From assembly GCA_031411495.1 (NCBI GenBank), contig JANOBD010000086.1:124001-188000 (forward strand): a stretch of 64,000 nucleotides of DNA, given 5' to 3'. Below the pieces are notes generated by a model. It was not told the DNA's origin. It was given only the letters and a program-made list of their open reading frames with translations, and did no database searches. How positions within the stretch are numbered: position 1 is the stretch's first letter; each line of letters starts with the position of its first letter. The translations under genes were made by a program, and so were the position numbers. This DNA comes from JANOBD01 sp031411495. GTDB lineage: Bacteria; Planctomycetota; Phycisphaerae; Tepidisphaerales; Tepidisphaeraceae. Shown here one piece after another: positions 25,142 to 32,282 of the stretch.

Positions 25142-25506
25142 GTTCGCCTCCGATGTTGAGATGGATGGCGGCCGTCGGCGCGACGGTGCGCGTCAGGAAT
25201 GCCATCTCCCAGAACCGGGGCGCGCTGCGCCGGCGCGCGTTTTCGCGCAGCGCAGGAAATTCCGTGCGCCGTCGAAAGTCGCGACCATCGCAAGGGTTTC
25301 GCGCAGTTGGAATTGGAAAGAATTTGATCGCGCGCCCCGGCTATCGCATTTGGAGAATCATCTGGGTGCCCCGGGGCATGTACCCATGACCCGCGCTCTG
25401 AGGGCGCGGGTCAACGAGTACGTTGCCCCCCGGGGCACCCAGATGCGTGCGACGGGTCAGGCGCAGTTCAAATCGAAGAGAATTCGATCGCGAGGCGGGA
25501 GTTCGC
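25142..25506. other. 365 bp gene-free region
   Basis: Between the HTH gene start and the end of the hydrolase gene. It holds GC-rich palindromic sequence near 25228-25255 (GCGCTGCGCCGGCGCGCG) and the compound stem-loop annotated separately. No reading frame here has the composition of the neighbouring genes. Confidence 0.5.
25359..25445. repeat. Compound nested stem-loop
   Basis: The outer arms CATCTGGGTGCCCCGGGGCA (25359-25378) and 25424-25445 are complementary except for two extra C. Each outer arm is itself palindromic (TGCCCCGGGGCA; TGCCCCCCGGGGCA). Between them GACCCGCGC (25388-25396) pairs with GCGCGGGTC (25404-25412). It can therefore fold either as one long stem or as three separate hairpins. 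Confidence 0.85.
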
Positions 25507-26517
25507 TCACGGGTTCGACTTATGTTCGAACGTACCGGCATCCCCCAGCGGCTTGTCAAACGCGTCGAGCGATCGCTTCGCGTCTGCGTCGCCGGTGAGC
25601 TCGGCCTTCCAGAACAGGAGTGATGCGTCTTTGATCAGCTCGTGCCACTGTTCGTAGTGCGACGTGTCGCCGACGCGGCGCTGCGGCGTGCCGTTGAAGA
25701 CCGCATGATCGCCGTCTTTCAGGATGAGCAGGTATTGATCGTTGTGGACAATGTTGTCGTACGGGATCCGGCGTTCATCGGGCGTCAAATCGCGAACGAG
25801 CGGGGCGGTATCTTTGGTGCCGGTGAAATGGAAGATCGGTACATCCACATTCGCGAACGCCTCTTTCGCGTCCGAGTCCGCTTTAACGCCCGGGCTGAAC
25901 GCGATGGCCGCCTTCACGCGATCGTCCTTGAGCGTCCGGCCCGCGAACGACTGGCCGACGATGCCTTGCACCGTCTGCGCGCCGAAGCTGTGCCCGGCCA
26001 GGCCGATGTGATCGAGGTCGAGCTTGTCCGTGAAGCGGTCATCGGTCTTCGCAAGCTCGGCGAGGTGATCGATCGCGAAACGGACATCTTCGCACCGCAG
26101 CTTGTAGTTGACGACGCTGATCGCATCCTGCAGCGCCTTGAGCACATCGGCCGGCGGCTTGCCGCGCCAGACGGAGTCGTCCGTGCCGGGATGTTGCAGC
26201 GTGATCACGACGAACCCGTGCTCGGCCCAATGGGTGGCGACGTAGGTCAGTCCTTCGCGCGACCCGCCGAGGCCGTATGAAACGAAGATGACCGGCCACC
26301 TGATGTCGAAGTTCGTGATGTTGTCGTTGTCGATCGTTGGGAGATAGATCTTCACCGGCAGTGTGCGATTCCGAGCGCCATCGGTCCAGGCTTCGCGCGC
26401 GATGGTGACGGTGGCCGGCCGGGTGGCGGGTGCCGTCTTGGGCTCGGCGGATGTTGTCGCGGAGATGGCGAAGAGAGTGAGCAGGGCGAGGAAGGGCGAG
26501 CCGATGCGAGGTTTCAT
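25507..26517 (-). CDS. Secreted alpha/beta hydrolase (PAF-acetylhydrolase/chlorophyllase-like)
   Basis: A signal peptide covers 1-24 (ends TTSAEP). A Thr/Pro-rich linker (APATRPAT) leads into the hydrolase fold. Strand PVIFVSYGLGGSREG (75-89) resembles the oxyanion region, G-H-S177-F-G is the nucleophile elbow, and DGDHAVF near residue 277 would carry the catalytic His. The overall pattern (GLGGSRxG, TLQHPGTDDSVW) fits the platelet-activating-factor acetylhydrolase-like group of dienelactone hydrolase relatives. The substrate is unknown. It lies downstream of the BMC operon's deoR gene in the same direction but is separated from it by 167 bp containing a stem-loop. Confidence 0.85.
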   Translation of the reverse strand: MKPRIGSPFLALLTLFAISATTSAEPKTAPATRPATVTIAREAWTDGARNRTLPVKIYLPTIDNDNITNFDIRWPVIFVSYGLGGSREGLTYVATHWAEHGFVVITLQHPGTDDSVWRGKPPADVLKALQDAISVVNYKLRCEDVRFAIDHLAELAKTDDRFTDKLDLDHIGLAGHSFGAQTVQGIVGQSFAGRTLKDDRVKAAIAFSPGVKADSDAKEAFANVDVPIFHFTGTKDTAPLVRDLTPDERRIPYDNIVHNDQYLLILKDGDHAVFNGTPQRRVGDTSHYEQWHELIKDASLLFWKAELTGDADAKRSLDAFDKPLGDAGTFEHKSNP

Positions 26518-26583
26518 TGCGATGTCTCCGAGACCGGATCGTATGCGAAGTCAGTGTCTTCGCAGCGAAGAGATGCCAACAGG

Positions 26584-26666
26584 CTGTCATCCTGAGCGGT
26601 ACTCGCGAAGGATCTACAGTCGAGCGTCCCGGATTAGATGCTTCGCGAGTACGCTCTGCATGACAG
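26584..26666. repeat. Iterated stem-loop (family A, copy 1)
   Basis: The left arm 26584-26616 (CTGTCATCCTGAGC..GAAGGATCTA) pairs with the right arm 26635-26666 (TAGATGCTTCGCGAGTACGC and ATGACAG), about 80% complementary, loop 18 bases. It lies after deoR at the end of the BMC operon, where it may serve as a terminator or 3' end protector. Confidence 0.85.
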
Positions 26667-26684
26667 GCAGTTTCTGTGTTGACG

Positions 26685-27461
26685 TCAAGAAGAACAGTCG
26701 GCCACGATCAATTCGCATCCCGCCGCGCGGATTTCGGCGACGACGCTGTCGCCCGGCAGCGCATCCGTCACGATCGTATCGATATCCGCCAGGTCGCAGA
26801 GTTTTACCAGCGCCTGCTGACCGAACTTGCCGGCGTCGACGAGCAGGACCGTCCGTTGGCTCTGTTCCATCATCTTTTTTTCGGTCTGAACCAGCAGCAT
26901 GTTCTGGTTGTAGAGCTGGCCGTTGTGGATGCCGGCGGGCGAGAGGAAAAGCGTGGTGGCGTGGATGTTGGAGAGCATCGCCTCTGCCGACGGCCCGAGC
27001 AGCACGCCGTAGCGCGGATAGACGACGCCGCCGACCATCACGAGTTCCGCCCGATCGTCGTTCTGATAGAGCGAGGCGATGGGGAGCGAGTTGGTGACGA
27101 TCTGCAGCGGCGTGCCGAGCAATTCCTGGGCGAGGTAAAACGTCGTCGTGCCGCCGTCGAGGAGGATGGTTTCGCCGGGGCGGATCAGTTTTCGCGCTGC
27201 GACGGCGATCTGCTTTTTCGACTCGACGCGATACGCCATCCGCTGCTCGAACGCGTACGGCTTCACATCCTTCGGGTCGACGCCCGTCCAGACCACGCCG
27301 CCGTGCGTGCGGCGGACCAGGCCCTGCTCTTCGAACTCGTTGAGATCGCGGCGAATGGTCGAAGCGCTCACAGCCAATTCGCGCGCGAGCGAGTCGAGAT
27401 CGATCGCGCCTTTCTCGGCGATGAGCTGCTGGAGGCGAAGTTGGCGTTCGGGAATCAGCAT
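26685..27461 (-). CDS. DeoR-family transcriptional regulator of the BMC operon
   Basis: Residues about 1-57 are a DeoR helix-turn-helix (ERQLRLQQLIAEKGAIDLDS, ASTIRRDLNEFEEQGLVRRT, HGG). The sugar-phosphate sensing domain has DGGTTTFYLAQELL and LVDAGKFGQQALV. It is the last gene of the minus-strand BMC cluster, and DeoR regulators are reported in planctomycetal BMC loci, so autoregulation of the operon by a phosphorylated sugar is a reasonable inference. The start at 27461 (MLIPERQ) is chosen because the ATG at 27482 falls within the adjacent family A element. 258 residues, normal length. Confidence 0.92.
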   Translation of the reverse strand: MLIPERQLRLQQLIAEKGAIDLDSLARELAVSASTIRRDLNEFEEQGLVRRTHGGVVWTGVDPKDVKPYAFEQRMAYRVESKKQIAVAARKLIRPGETILLDGGTTTFYLAQELLGTPLQIVTNSLPIASLYQNDDRAELVMVGGVVYPRYGVLLGPSAEAMLSNIHATTLFLSPAGIHNGQLYNQNMLLVQTEKKMMEQSQRTVLLVDAGKFGQQALVKLCDLADIDTIVTDALPGDSVVAEIRAAGCELIVADCSS

Positions 27462-27475
27462 TTGAGGGCTACAAT

Positions 27476-27597
27476 CTGTCATCCCATGAGCGTACTCGCG
27501 AAGGATCTAGAGGCAGCTGTAAGATGTCTCCGATCACGCGAGCAACTCGCAAGCGGCGGGTAGATTCTTCAGTCGCTTGCGCTCCCTCAGAATGACA
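27476..27597. repeat. Iterated stem-loop (family A, copy 2)
   Basis: The left arm 27476-27510 (CTGTCATCCCATGAGCGTAC and on to GGATCTAG) matches family A copy 1. The right arm 27561-27597 (TAGATTCTTC..CTCAGAATGACA) is its imperfect complement. The loop of about 50 bases holds a decayed inner pairing of CGCGAGCAACTCGC. It fills the aldolase-deoR gap. Confidence 0.8.
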
Positions 27598-27607
27598 TCG
27601 TTTCCGT

Positions 27608-28501
27608 TTACGCGTTCGCCATGATCTGATCCGTAATCGTCTGCACCAGTGCTTCGAGATCGCGCTCGCTGAAGTTCGCCGGGATGTTCGCGTTGATGGC
27701 CCGGCTGAGCGGGTCCTGGGGCGTCACGGCGCCGACGCCGCCGGTGGAGGTTGTCATCTTTCCGCGGTTGCCGATCTCGGTGTTCACGCGCGAGATGAAA
27801 TCGCTCGTGCCGCAGGCGACGGCGCCCTTCTTGGCTTCATCCATGCGCGGGTCCGGCAGGCCGAACTTCGCCTTGAGCTGGATCAGTTCGCCCATCTCCT
27901 GGCCGGTGAGCGCCTTCACGCTGCCGAGTTGCTTGGCGAGCAGGAGGATGCGCGAGTAGGCGTCGACGATTTCGAGCTGGTAATAGCACTGCTCGAGTTC
28001 CGGATGGAAACAGACGACGCCGTGGTTTTCGAGCACGATCGTGTTGCTGTCCTTGATATACGGCAACAACGATTCGCCGAGCCGCTTGTCGCCGGGCGTG
28101 ACATACTTCGCGGTGCGCACCGGGCCGAGGAACACTTCGGCCTCGGGGTGGATGCAGGTGGGAAGCTCGACGCCGGCGACAGCGAACGCGGTCGCGTGCG
28201 GCGGGTGGCTGTGGATCACCGCGTTCACATCCGGGCGCGCCTGGTAGATCTGCGCGTGCATCATGAACTCGCTGGTGCGCTTCCGATGGCCGGCGAGCTG
28301 CTTGCCGGTGGCGTCGACGACGCAGAGGTCATCGGGCTTGAGGTTGCCCTTACTAATGCCGGTAGGCGTGCAGAGGAACTTGTTGGCGCTCATGCGGAAG
28401 GAGTGGTTGCCTTCGTTGCCGGCACAGAACCCTTTGAGCCAGATTCGCCGGCCGATGTCGCACATCTGTTCACGCAGTTTGTATTCGCTGACGAATGCCA
28501 T
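27608..28501 (-). CDS. Class II (zinc) aldolase of the BMC, fuculose/rhamnulose-phosphate aldolase type
   Basis: Cleaves a ketose-1-phosphate to DHAP and lactaldehyde. By analogy with E. coli FucA the ligands are E78 (SEFMMHAQ), H97 and H99 (VIHSHPPHA) and H160 (LENHGVV); the phosphate loop is GNEGNHSFR. After the core (to about 235) comes a linker with Gly/Thr/Ser (TTSTGGVGAVTPQ) and then an amphipathic helix SERDLEALVQTITDQIMANA at the extreme C-terminus, the form of a BMC encapsulation peptide. It starts 2 bp after the BMC-P stop codon, which implies translational coupling. The substrate is inferred from the characterised Planctopirus limnophila BMC (L-fucose, L-rhamnose). Confidence 0.93.
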   Translation of the reverse strand: MAFVSEYKLREQMCDIGRRIWLKGFCAGNEGNHSFRMSANKFLCTPTGISKGNLKPDDLCVVDATGKQLAGHRKRTSEFMMHAQIYQARPDVNAVIHSHPPHATAFAVAGVELPTCIHPEAEVFLGPVRTAKYVTPGDKRLGESLLPYIKDSNTIVLENHGVVCFHPELEQCYYQLEIVDAYSRILLLAKQLGSVKALTGQEMGELIQLKAKFGLPDPRMDEAKKGAVACGTSDFISRVNTEIGNRGKMTTSTGGVGAVTPQDPLSRAINANIPANFSERDLEALVQTITDQIMANA

Positions 28502-28503
28502 GG

Positions 28504-28797
28504 TTATTGCTCCAGCTTCACTTCCACTCGATCGAGGATCGCCGCGCAGTACGCGTCGAGGGGGACCATTTTCTCCGGATAGAACGGCATCGAGGCTTCG
28601 CGGCTCTCGGTGAAGGCGATCGTTTCGCCGATTCCGGCGCCGAGGTGGTCGTACACGATCACCGTCTCGCTCGTCTTGCGCGCCTGACCCGCGAGGCCGA
28701 ACCGGTCCTGAACTTCGCAGACCAGAAACCGGCCGCCCACGAGCGTTTGGTACGTCGTGTTCAAGGTGATGCGACCGATGACTTTGCCGACTCTCAT
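28504..28797 (-). CDS. BMC-P pentameric vertex shell protein (EutN/CcmL family)
   Basis: 97 residues, a single EutN/CcmL domain. It opens MRVGKVIGRITLNTTYQTLVGG, the family pattern of GxVxGxVxxTxxxxxLxGxxLxxV, and contains TVIVYDHLGAGIGETIAFTES, where GAGIGETI is the conserved loop of pentameric vertex proteins. It should cap the icosahedral vertices of the compartment. This is the last of three BMC-P genes in the operon and the one directly coupled to the aldolase gene. Confidence 0.95.
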   Translation of the reverse strand: MRVGKVIGRITLNTTYQTLVGGRFLVCEVQDRFGLAGQARKTSETVIVYDHLGAGIGETIAFTESREASMPFYPEKMVPLDAYCAAILDRVEVKLEQ

Positions 28798-28807
28798 GCG
28801 ACCTCTT

Positions 28808-28870
28808 GTAGGGTCCGCAGTATTCGGCGGACCGATTCGCTCGCGGTCCGCAGCGTACTGCGGACCCTAC
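28808..28870. repeat. Iterated-word stem-loop (family L, GTCCGCAGTA words)
   Basis: The left arm 28808-28833 begins GTAGGGTCCGCAG and ends GGCGGACC; the right arm 28845-28870 begins GGTCCGCAG and ends GCGGACCCTAC. The arms are nearly perfect complements and each contains the word GGTCCGCAG or its complement twice. It fills the gap between the EutT/RpiB-like gene and the BMC-P gene. Confidence 0.88.
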
Positions 28871-28875
28871 GGGAA

Positions 28876-29508
28876 TCATGCCTTACTCAGTTCTCCCAAT
28901 GCCTTCGCCAACTCCTGGTTCATCCCACGCGGCGAACGCACGAACTTGTTGATCAGATTGCGGATCATCATCAGCGGCAGATTGCCTGGCTCGATGACGA
29001 GCACGTTCGCGCCCAGTTCCTGCAGGCCCAGATCGATGGCGGCGATGCTCGTTCCGACGATCGCGCGGACGTGGGGCGATCGGTTGAGCAGGGTCGTGAC
29101 GATCGACGCGTGATCGACGACGAGGATCGCGCCGACGGCTGACTTGCTTTTCAATGATTCGATCGTGTGCCGAACGGCGGCGATCGAGTTCGTCGCGTCG
29201 CCCAGCACTGGAAGCTCATGCAGGTTGATCTCGCGCGCCGACATGGCGATGGCGGCCTTGGCGGTGCCGCTCTTGGCGCCGCACCAGTAGGCGAAGGATG
29301 CACCGGGCGCGGTCGGCGACGGCGCAAGCAACGACCTGGTTTCTGTGAGTTGAACCTGGGCTTTGCCGCCGGCCGCGTCGTAGCTGATGTCGAGCTTCTT
29401 CGATCGAACCAAGTCCTGAGCGCCCGGCGTGAGGCGCGCCCCCGCCGGCAGCACGATCGTGCCGCTGCCCTTGAGCATCTGTTCGATTTGGCGGGCGGTT
29501 ACGAACAT
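28876..29508 (-). CDS. BMC-locus protein with EutT/PduO-like start and RpiB-like end
   Basis: 210 residues in two parts. Residues 1-45 (VTARQIEQMLKGSGTIVLPA, GARLTPGAQDLVRSKKLDIS) resemble the N-terminal segment of cobalamin adenosyltransferase EutT-type proteins, with the TPxAxDLxR pattern. Residues about 80-205 (SAVGAILVVDHASIVTTLLN, then IVGTSIAAIDLGLQELGANV) have a Rossmann-like pattern seen in RpiB/LacA sugar-phosphate isomerases, although the catalytic Cys of RpiB is not evident. Its position within the operon supports a BMC role. Isomerase, cofactor-related or structural functions are all open. Confidence 0.65.
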   Translation of the reverse strand: MFVTARQIEQMLKGSGTIVLPAGARLTPGAQDLVRSKKLDISYDAAGGKAQVQLTETRSLLAPSPTAPGASFAYWCGAKSGTAKAAIAMSAREINLHELPVLGDATNSIAAVRHTIESLKSKSAVGAILVVDHASIVTTLLNRSPHVRAIVGTSIAAIDLGLQELGANVLVIEPGNLPLMMIRNLINKFVRSPRGMNQELAKALGELSKA

Positions 29509-29533
29509 TCATCATCCCAAAGTCGACTGGACA

Positions 29534-29625
29534 CACAGTGCCGAATGTCGAGTGCCGAGTGCCGAATCAAATACGTGAAGGATTCTGCTTTCATTCGGCA
29601 CTCGGCATTCGGAACTCGGCATTCC
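29534..29625. repeat. Iterated-word stem-loop (family G, GTGCCGAGT words)
   Basis: The left arm 29534-29569 repeats GTGCCGAAT/GTCGAGT/GTGCCGAGT/GTGCCGAAT. The right arm 29592-29625 repeats ATTCGGCACTCGGC in the complementary order. Loop 22 bases. The right arm reaches the stop codon of the preceding BMC-P gene. Confidence 0.88.
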
Positions 29626-29885
29626 TACTCCTCATTCACGATCCCACACACGATGAACCTCGCCGGACACTTCTCGTGTTTTACGATCTCGCGGACGAAC
29701 TTCCCGTCGCTGTTGATGATCACTTTCTGGCCGACACCTGCCTGCAGCGGATCGATCGAGAGCTGCGGGTCGCCATCGGGTTCTCCGGTCGCGCCCAGCG
29801 GCTGCACGACGGCAAGCCGCCAGCCGTGAAGCGATTCGTGCTTCACGGTGGAGGTTGCGGTGCCGATGACGATTCCATGGAGCAT
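29625..29885 (-). CDS. BMC-P pentameric vertex shell protein (EutN/CcmL family)
   Basis: 86 residues. Pattern MLHGIVIGTATSTVKHESLHGWRLAVVQPL matches the EutN/CcmL core; the middle loop is longer and acidic (GEPDGDPQLSIDPLQAGVGQ) and the usual GAGxGExV turn is GAGVGQKV in slightly changed form (PLQAGVGQKVIINSDGK). It ends CGIVNEE. BMC-P paralogs in one operon commonly differ in such loops and may form distinct pentamers. It lies between the aldehyde dehydrogenase and EutT/RpiB-like genes, with stem-loops in both flanking gaps. Confidence 0.93.
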   Translation of the reverse strand: MLHGIVIGTATSTVKHESLHGWRLAVVQPLGATGEPDGDPQLSIDPLQAGVGQKVIINSDGKFVREIVKHEKCPARFIVCGIVNEE

Positions 29886-29901
29886 AGTGGGCTAGTGATT
29901 C

Positions 29902-29962
29902 GTGGTTAGTGGCTTGTGGCTAGGAAGAAAGAGCTAGTCACCAGCCACTAGCAACTAACCAC
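29902..29962. repeat. Iterated-word stem-loop (family H, copy 1)
   Basis: GTGGTTAGTGGCTTGTGGCT (from 29902) pairs with the right arm 29934-29962 (CTAGTCACCAGCCACTAGCA and CTAACCAC). The words are AGTGGCT/AGTGGTT. It lies between the dehydrogenase and the BMC-P gene. Confidence 0.85.
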
Positions 29963-29966
29963 TCTC

Positions 29967-31430
29967 TTAAATCATCCTCAAACTTCCCGTCATCATGATC
30001 CGTCGATACCGCGTAAACGTCAGCGGCGTCGTGATCCCTTCGCCCGTGGGCGTTGCGATCGAGTAGCTCAGGAACCCCTGGCCGCCGAGGCCCAGGCCCG
30101 CGGGACTTCCGCCGTTGACGACGAACAGCGTCGTCCCCGCGCGTCGGCCAAACTTTGTGATCGTGTCGAGGTTCCGGCTGTGGCAGATCGCGGTGTGGCG
30201 ATAGCCATGCTCGCTCTCGATGGCCTTGTCGATCGCTTCGTCCACGTTCGCGCACCGCACGAGCGGGATGAAGGGCATCATCTGCTCGACCTGCACGAAC
30301 GGATGCTCGAAGTTCGTCTCGCCGAAGAGCAGCTCACACGACTGCGGCACCGAGGTGCCCGCGGCTTGAGCGAGCACGCCCGGGCTTTGGCCGACGAATT
30401 GTTTGGCGACGTGAGGCTTGTTGTCCTTCGGGTCGATCGGCAGGGCGGCGCGTGTGAGGGCGTCGATCTGCGTGGAGTTCAGTTGGACGGCGCCGGCTCG
30501 CTTGAGCTGATCGACGAACTTGTCGAACACGCTCGCGACGACGAAGACCTGCTTCTCGCCGATACAGAGGAGATTGTTGTCGAAGGATGCGCCCGCGATG
30601 ACCGATTTGGCGGCGTTCTCCAGGCAGGCCGTCTCATCGACCACGACCGGCGGATTGCCCGGCCCGGCGACGATGGCGCGCTTGCGACACGCGAGCGCGG
30701 CGCGTGCCACCTGCGGTCCACCGGTGACGACGAGCAGGTTCACGCCGCGATGATTGAACAGGGCATCGGCCGTTTCGAGTGTCGGAGGCAGCACCATCGA
30801 GATCAGGTGTTCGATGCCGAACTTCGCGGCGATCTGCTGGTTGTACGCCTTCACCGCGATGGCGGCACAGTTCGCGCCGCTCGGGTGGGCGTTGGCCACG
30901 AGGGCGTTGCCGCTGGCGATCATGCTCACTGCGTTCGCGCTGAGCGTCGGCACGGAGTGGGTGACGGGCGTAACGACGCCGATGACGCCGAAGGGAGCGT
31001 ATTCTTCGATGCAGACGCCGTTGCTGCCGCTGTCGGCGGTGGTCTTGAGGAACTCCACGCCCGGCACGAGCGAGAGGATCTTGAGCTTCTCGATCTTGTG
31101 ATCGAGCCGGCCGATCTTCGTCTCTTCGAGCTCGATCCGGCCCCAGTTCTCGGCGTTGTCGAGCGCGATCTTCTTGATGAGCTTGACGATCTGGTCGCGC
31201 TGGTCGAGCGAGAGCTTCATCAACTGCTTCTGCGCTTCGGTGGCGGCGGCGACGGCGTTGTCGACGCTTCGGAAGATGCCGAAGCGATCGTCGGCGGCCA
31301 CATCATGCGGCGAGCCGCGCCGCTCGGCGGCGGGCGTTTCGCCGGCGGGCACCGAAGGGTGCCGGCCGCCGGAGCCGTTGAGTCGCTTCATCACTTCGGC
31401 GACGACATCTTGTACTAGAGAGGCGTTCAT
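29967..31430 (-). CDS. CoA-acylating aldehyde dehydrogenase (PduP/EutE type) of the BMC
   Basis: Oxidises the compartment aldehyde (probably lactaldehyde) with NAD+ and CoA to acyl-CoA. Residues 1-18 (MNASLVQDVVAEVMKRLN) are an amphipathic helix typical of an N-terminal encapsulation peptide. A linker (20-45) contains SVPAGETPAAERRG, which looks repeat-derived. The catalytic domain follows: YAPFGVIGVVTPVTHSVPT, GPGNPPVVVDETA and the nucleophile C289 in DNNLLCIGEKQ. The length of 487 fits PduP. Its product is the substrate of PduL. The start at 31430 gives the encapsulation helix directly. Confidence 0.95.
   Translation of the reverse strand: MNASLVQDVVAEVMKRLNGSGGRHPSVPAGETPAAERRGSPHDVAADDRFGIFRSVDNAVAAATEAQKQLMKLSLDQRDQIVKLIKKIALDNAENWGRIELEETKIGRLDHKIEKLKILSLVPGVEFLKTTADSGSNGVCIEEYAPFGVIGVVTPVTHSVPTLSANAVSMIASGNALVANAHPSGANCAAIAVKAYNQQIAAKFGIEHLISMVLPPTLETADALFNHRGVNLLVVTGGPQVARAALACRKRAIVAGPGNPPVVVDETACLENAAKSVIAGASFDNNLLCIGEKQVFVVASVFDKFVDQLKRAGAVQLNSTQIDALTRAALPIDPKDNKPHVAKQFVGQSPGVLAQAAGTSVPQSCELLFGETNFEHPFVQVEQMMPFIPLVRCANVDEAIDKAIESEHGYRHTAICHSRNLDTITKFGRRAGTTLFVVNGGSPAGLGLGGQGFLSYSIATPTGEGITTPLTFTRYRRIMMTGSLRMI
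31325..31372. repeat. Possible decayed family K element in the aldehyde dehydrogenase linker
   Basis: GGCGGGCGTTTCGCCGGCGG on the plus strand resembles the family K unit ATGGGCGTCTCGCCCATG, and is followed by the hairpin GGCACCGAAGGGTGCC. It encodes the PAGETPA linker between the encapsulation peptide and the enzyme. The resemblance is suggestive only. Confidence 0.4.
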
Positions 31431-31443
31431 GCTGGTTTAGTAG

Positions 31444-31491
31444 CATGGGCGTCTCGCCCATGCCCCTTATGTCACGGGCGAGACGCCCGTG
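31444..31491. repeat. Double hairpin (family K, intact copy)
   Basis: CATGGGCGTCTCGCCCATG (31444-31462) and CACGGGCGAGACGCCCGTG (31473-31491) are each near-perfect palindromes, and are also complementary to one another through the shared GGCGTCTCGCC core. It fills the gap between the BMC-P and aldehyde dehydrogenase genes. Confidence 0.9.
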
Positions 31492-31499
31492 TTACGAGA

Positions 31500-31817
31500 C
31501 TAATCCGCCTTATAGAAAGATTTCCCGTCGATCTCGGCCGTATCCACGATGCCGACGATTACCGCATCGGCCGGCAGCTTCGTCGTCTGCTCGGTCATGC
31601 GGGCGCTGCTGCCCTGCACGATCAGCACGAGCTGGCCTTCGCCAGCGCCCACGACATCGAGCGCGACGATGGCCCGCCCGGTGTTGCCGAGCTGGGTCGG
31701 TTTTCGCTTCTCGTCGTATTGAACGTTGAGCGGCTCGACGATGAACAGGCGTTGGCCGTTCAGGGTCTTGTCCTTCTGCGTGCAGACGACGGTTCCGGTG
31801 ACACGTGCTAGGAACAT
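31500..31817 (-). CDS. BMC-P pentameric vertex shell protein (EutN/CcmL family)
   Basis: 105 residues: MFLARVTGTVVCTQKDKTLNGQRLFIVEPL, then IVALDVVGAGEGQLVLIVQGSSAR, which contains the canonical DxVGAGxGxxVLxxxGSSAR block of EutN/CcmL proteins, the best match of the three BMC-P paralogs here. The C-terminal VIVGIVDTAEIDGKSFYKAD is also typical. The start at 31817 is chosen because the 18 codons above it are a translation of the neighbouring family H repeat. First BMC-P in transcription order. Confidence 0.96.
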   Translation of the reverse strand: MFLARVTGTVVCTQKDKTLNGQRLFIVEPLNVQYDEKRKPTQLGNTGRAIVALDVVGAGEGQLVLIVQGSSARMTEQTTKLPADAVIVGIVDTAEIDGKSFYKAD

Positions 31818-31823
31818 GTGGGT

Positions 31824-31902
31824 CCAGTGGTTAGTGGCCAGTGGCTGTTGGCTAGTGAGAGGCGGCATCAACTAGCCACCAGCCACCAGCAACTCGCCAC
31901 TC
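31824..31902. repeat. Iterated-word stem-loop (family H, copy 2)
   Basis: The left arm 31824-31856 (CCAGTGGTTAGTGGCCAGTG and GGCTAGT) pairs with the right arm 31870-31902 (ACTAGCCACCAGCCACCAGC and CGCCACT). Same AGTGGCT words as the copy at 29902 but a different number of repeats. It fills the BMC-H to BMC-P gap. Confidence 0.87.
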
Positions 31903-31905
31903 TCC

Positions 31906-32175
31906 TCACCCAATTTTCGTCACATCCCCGTGCGGACGGGCGATGACGTGAACGCTCACGACTTCGCCCAGCCGGCCCGCGGCTTCCGCGCCGGCGTCGA
32001 CCGCGGCACGAACCGCCGCCACATCCCCGCGGACGCTGATCGCCACCAGGCCGTTGCCGACCTTGTGCTTGTCGACGAACGTCACGTTGGCGGCCTTAAG
32101 GGCGGCGTCGAGCGCTTCGATCGCGGCGACGTTTCCTTTGGTTTCGATCATTCCCAGTGCTTCACCTGCTGCCAT
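31906..32175 (-). CDS. BMC-H hexameric shell protein
   Basis: 89 residues, a single BMC domain: ALGMIETKGNVAAIEALDAA, then VGNGLVAISVRGDVAAVRAAVDAGAEAA and the closing VHVIARPHGDV, all standard for BMC-H. The pore-loop region is KHKVGNG. These hexamers form the facets and their central pores pass substrates. The start at 32175 (MAAGEALGM) is chosen because the codons above it belong to the family B repeat (giving FICGSQE). Third BMC-H in transcription order. Confidence 0.96.
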   Translation of the reverse strand: MAAGEALGMIETKGNVAAIEALDAALKAANVTFVDKHKVGNGLVAISVRGDVAAVRAAVDAGAEAAGRLGEVVSVHVIARPHGDVTKIG

Positions 32176-32193
32176 GATTCGCTCCAATTCTTG

Positions 32194-32282
32194 GGAACCA
32201 CAGATGAACACGGATGAACACAGATAAAGAAGACGCTGGACTCTATTCCTATCTGTGTTGATCTGTGTTCATCCGTGGTTCC
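32194..32282. repeat. Iterated-word stem-loop (family B, copy 2)
   Basis: The left arm 32194-32225 (GGAACCACAGATGAACACGG and on) and right arm 32251-32282 are almost perfect 32-base complements over a 25-base loop. The minus-strand reading of the right arm supplies the last residues (RNHG) and the TGA stop of ackA. Confidence 0.92.
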
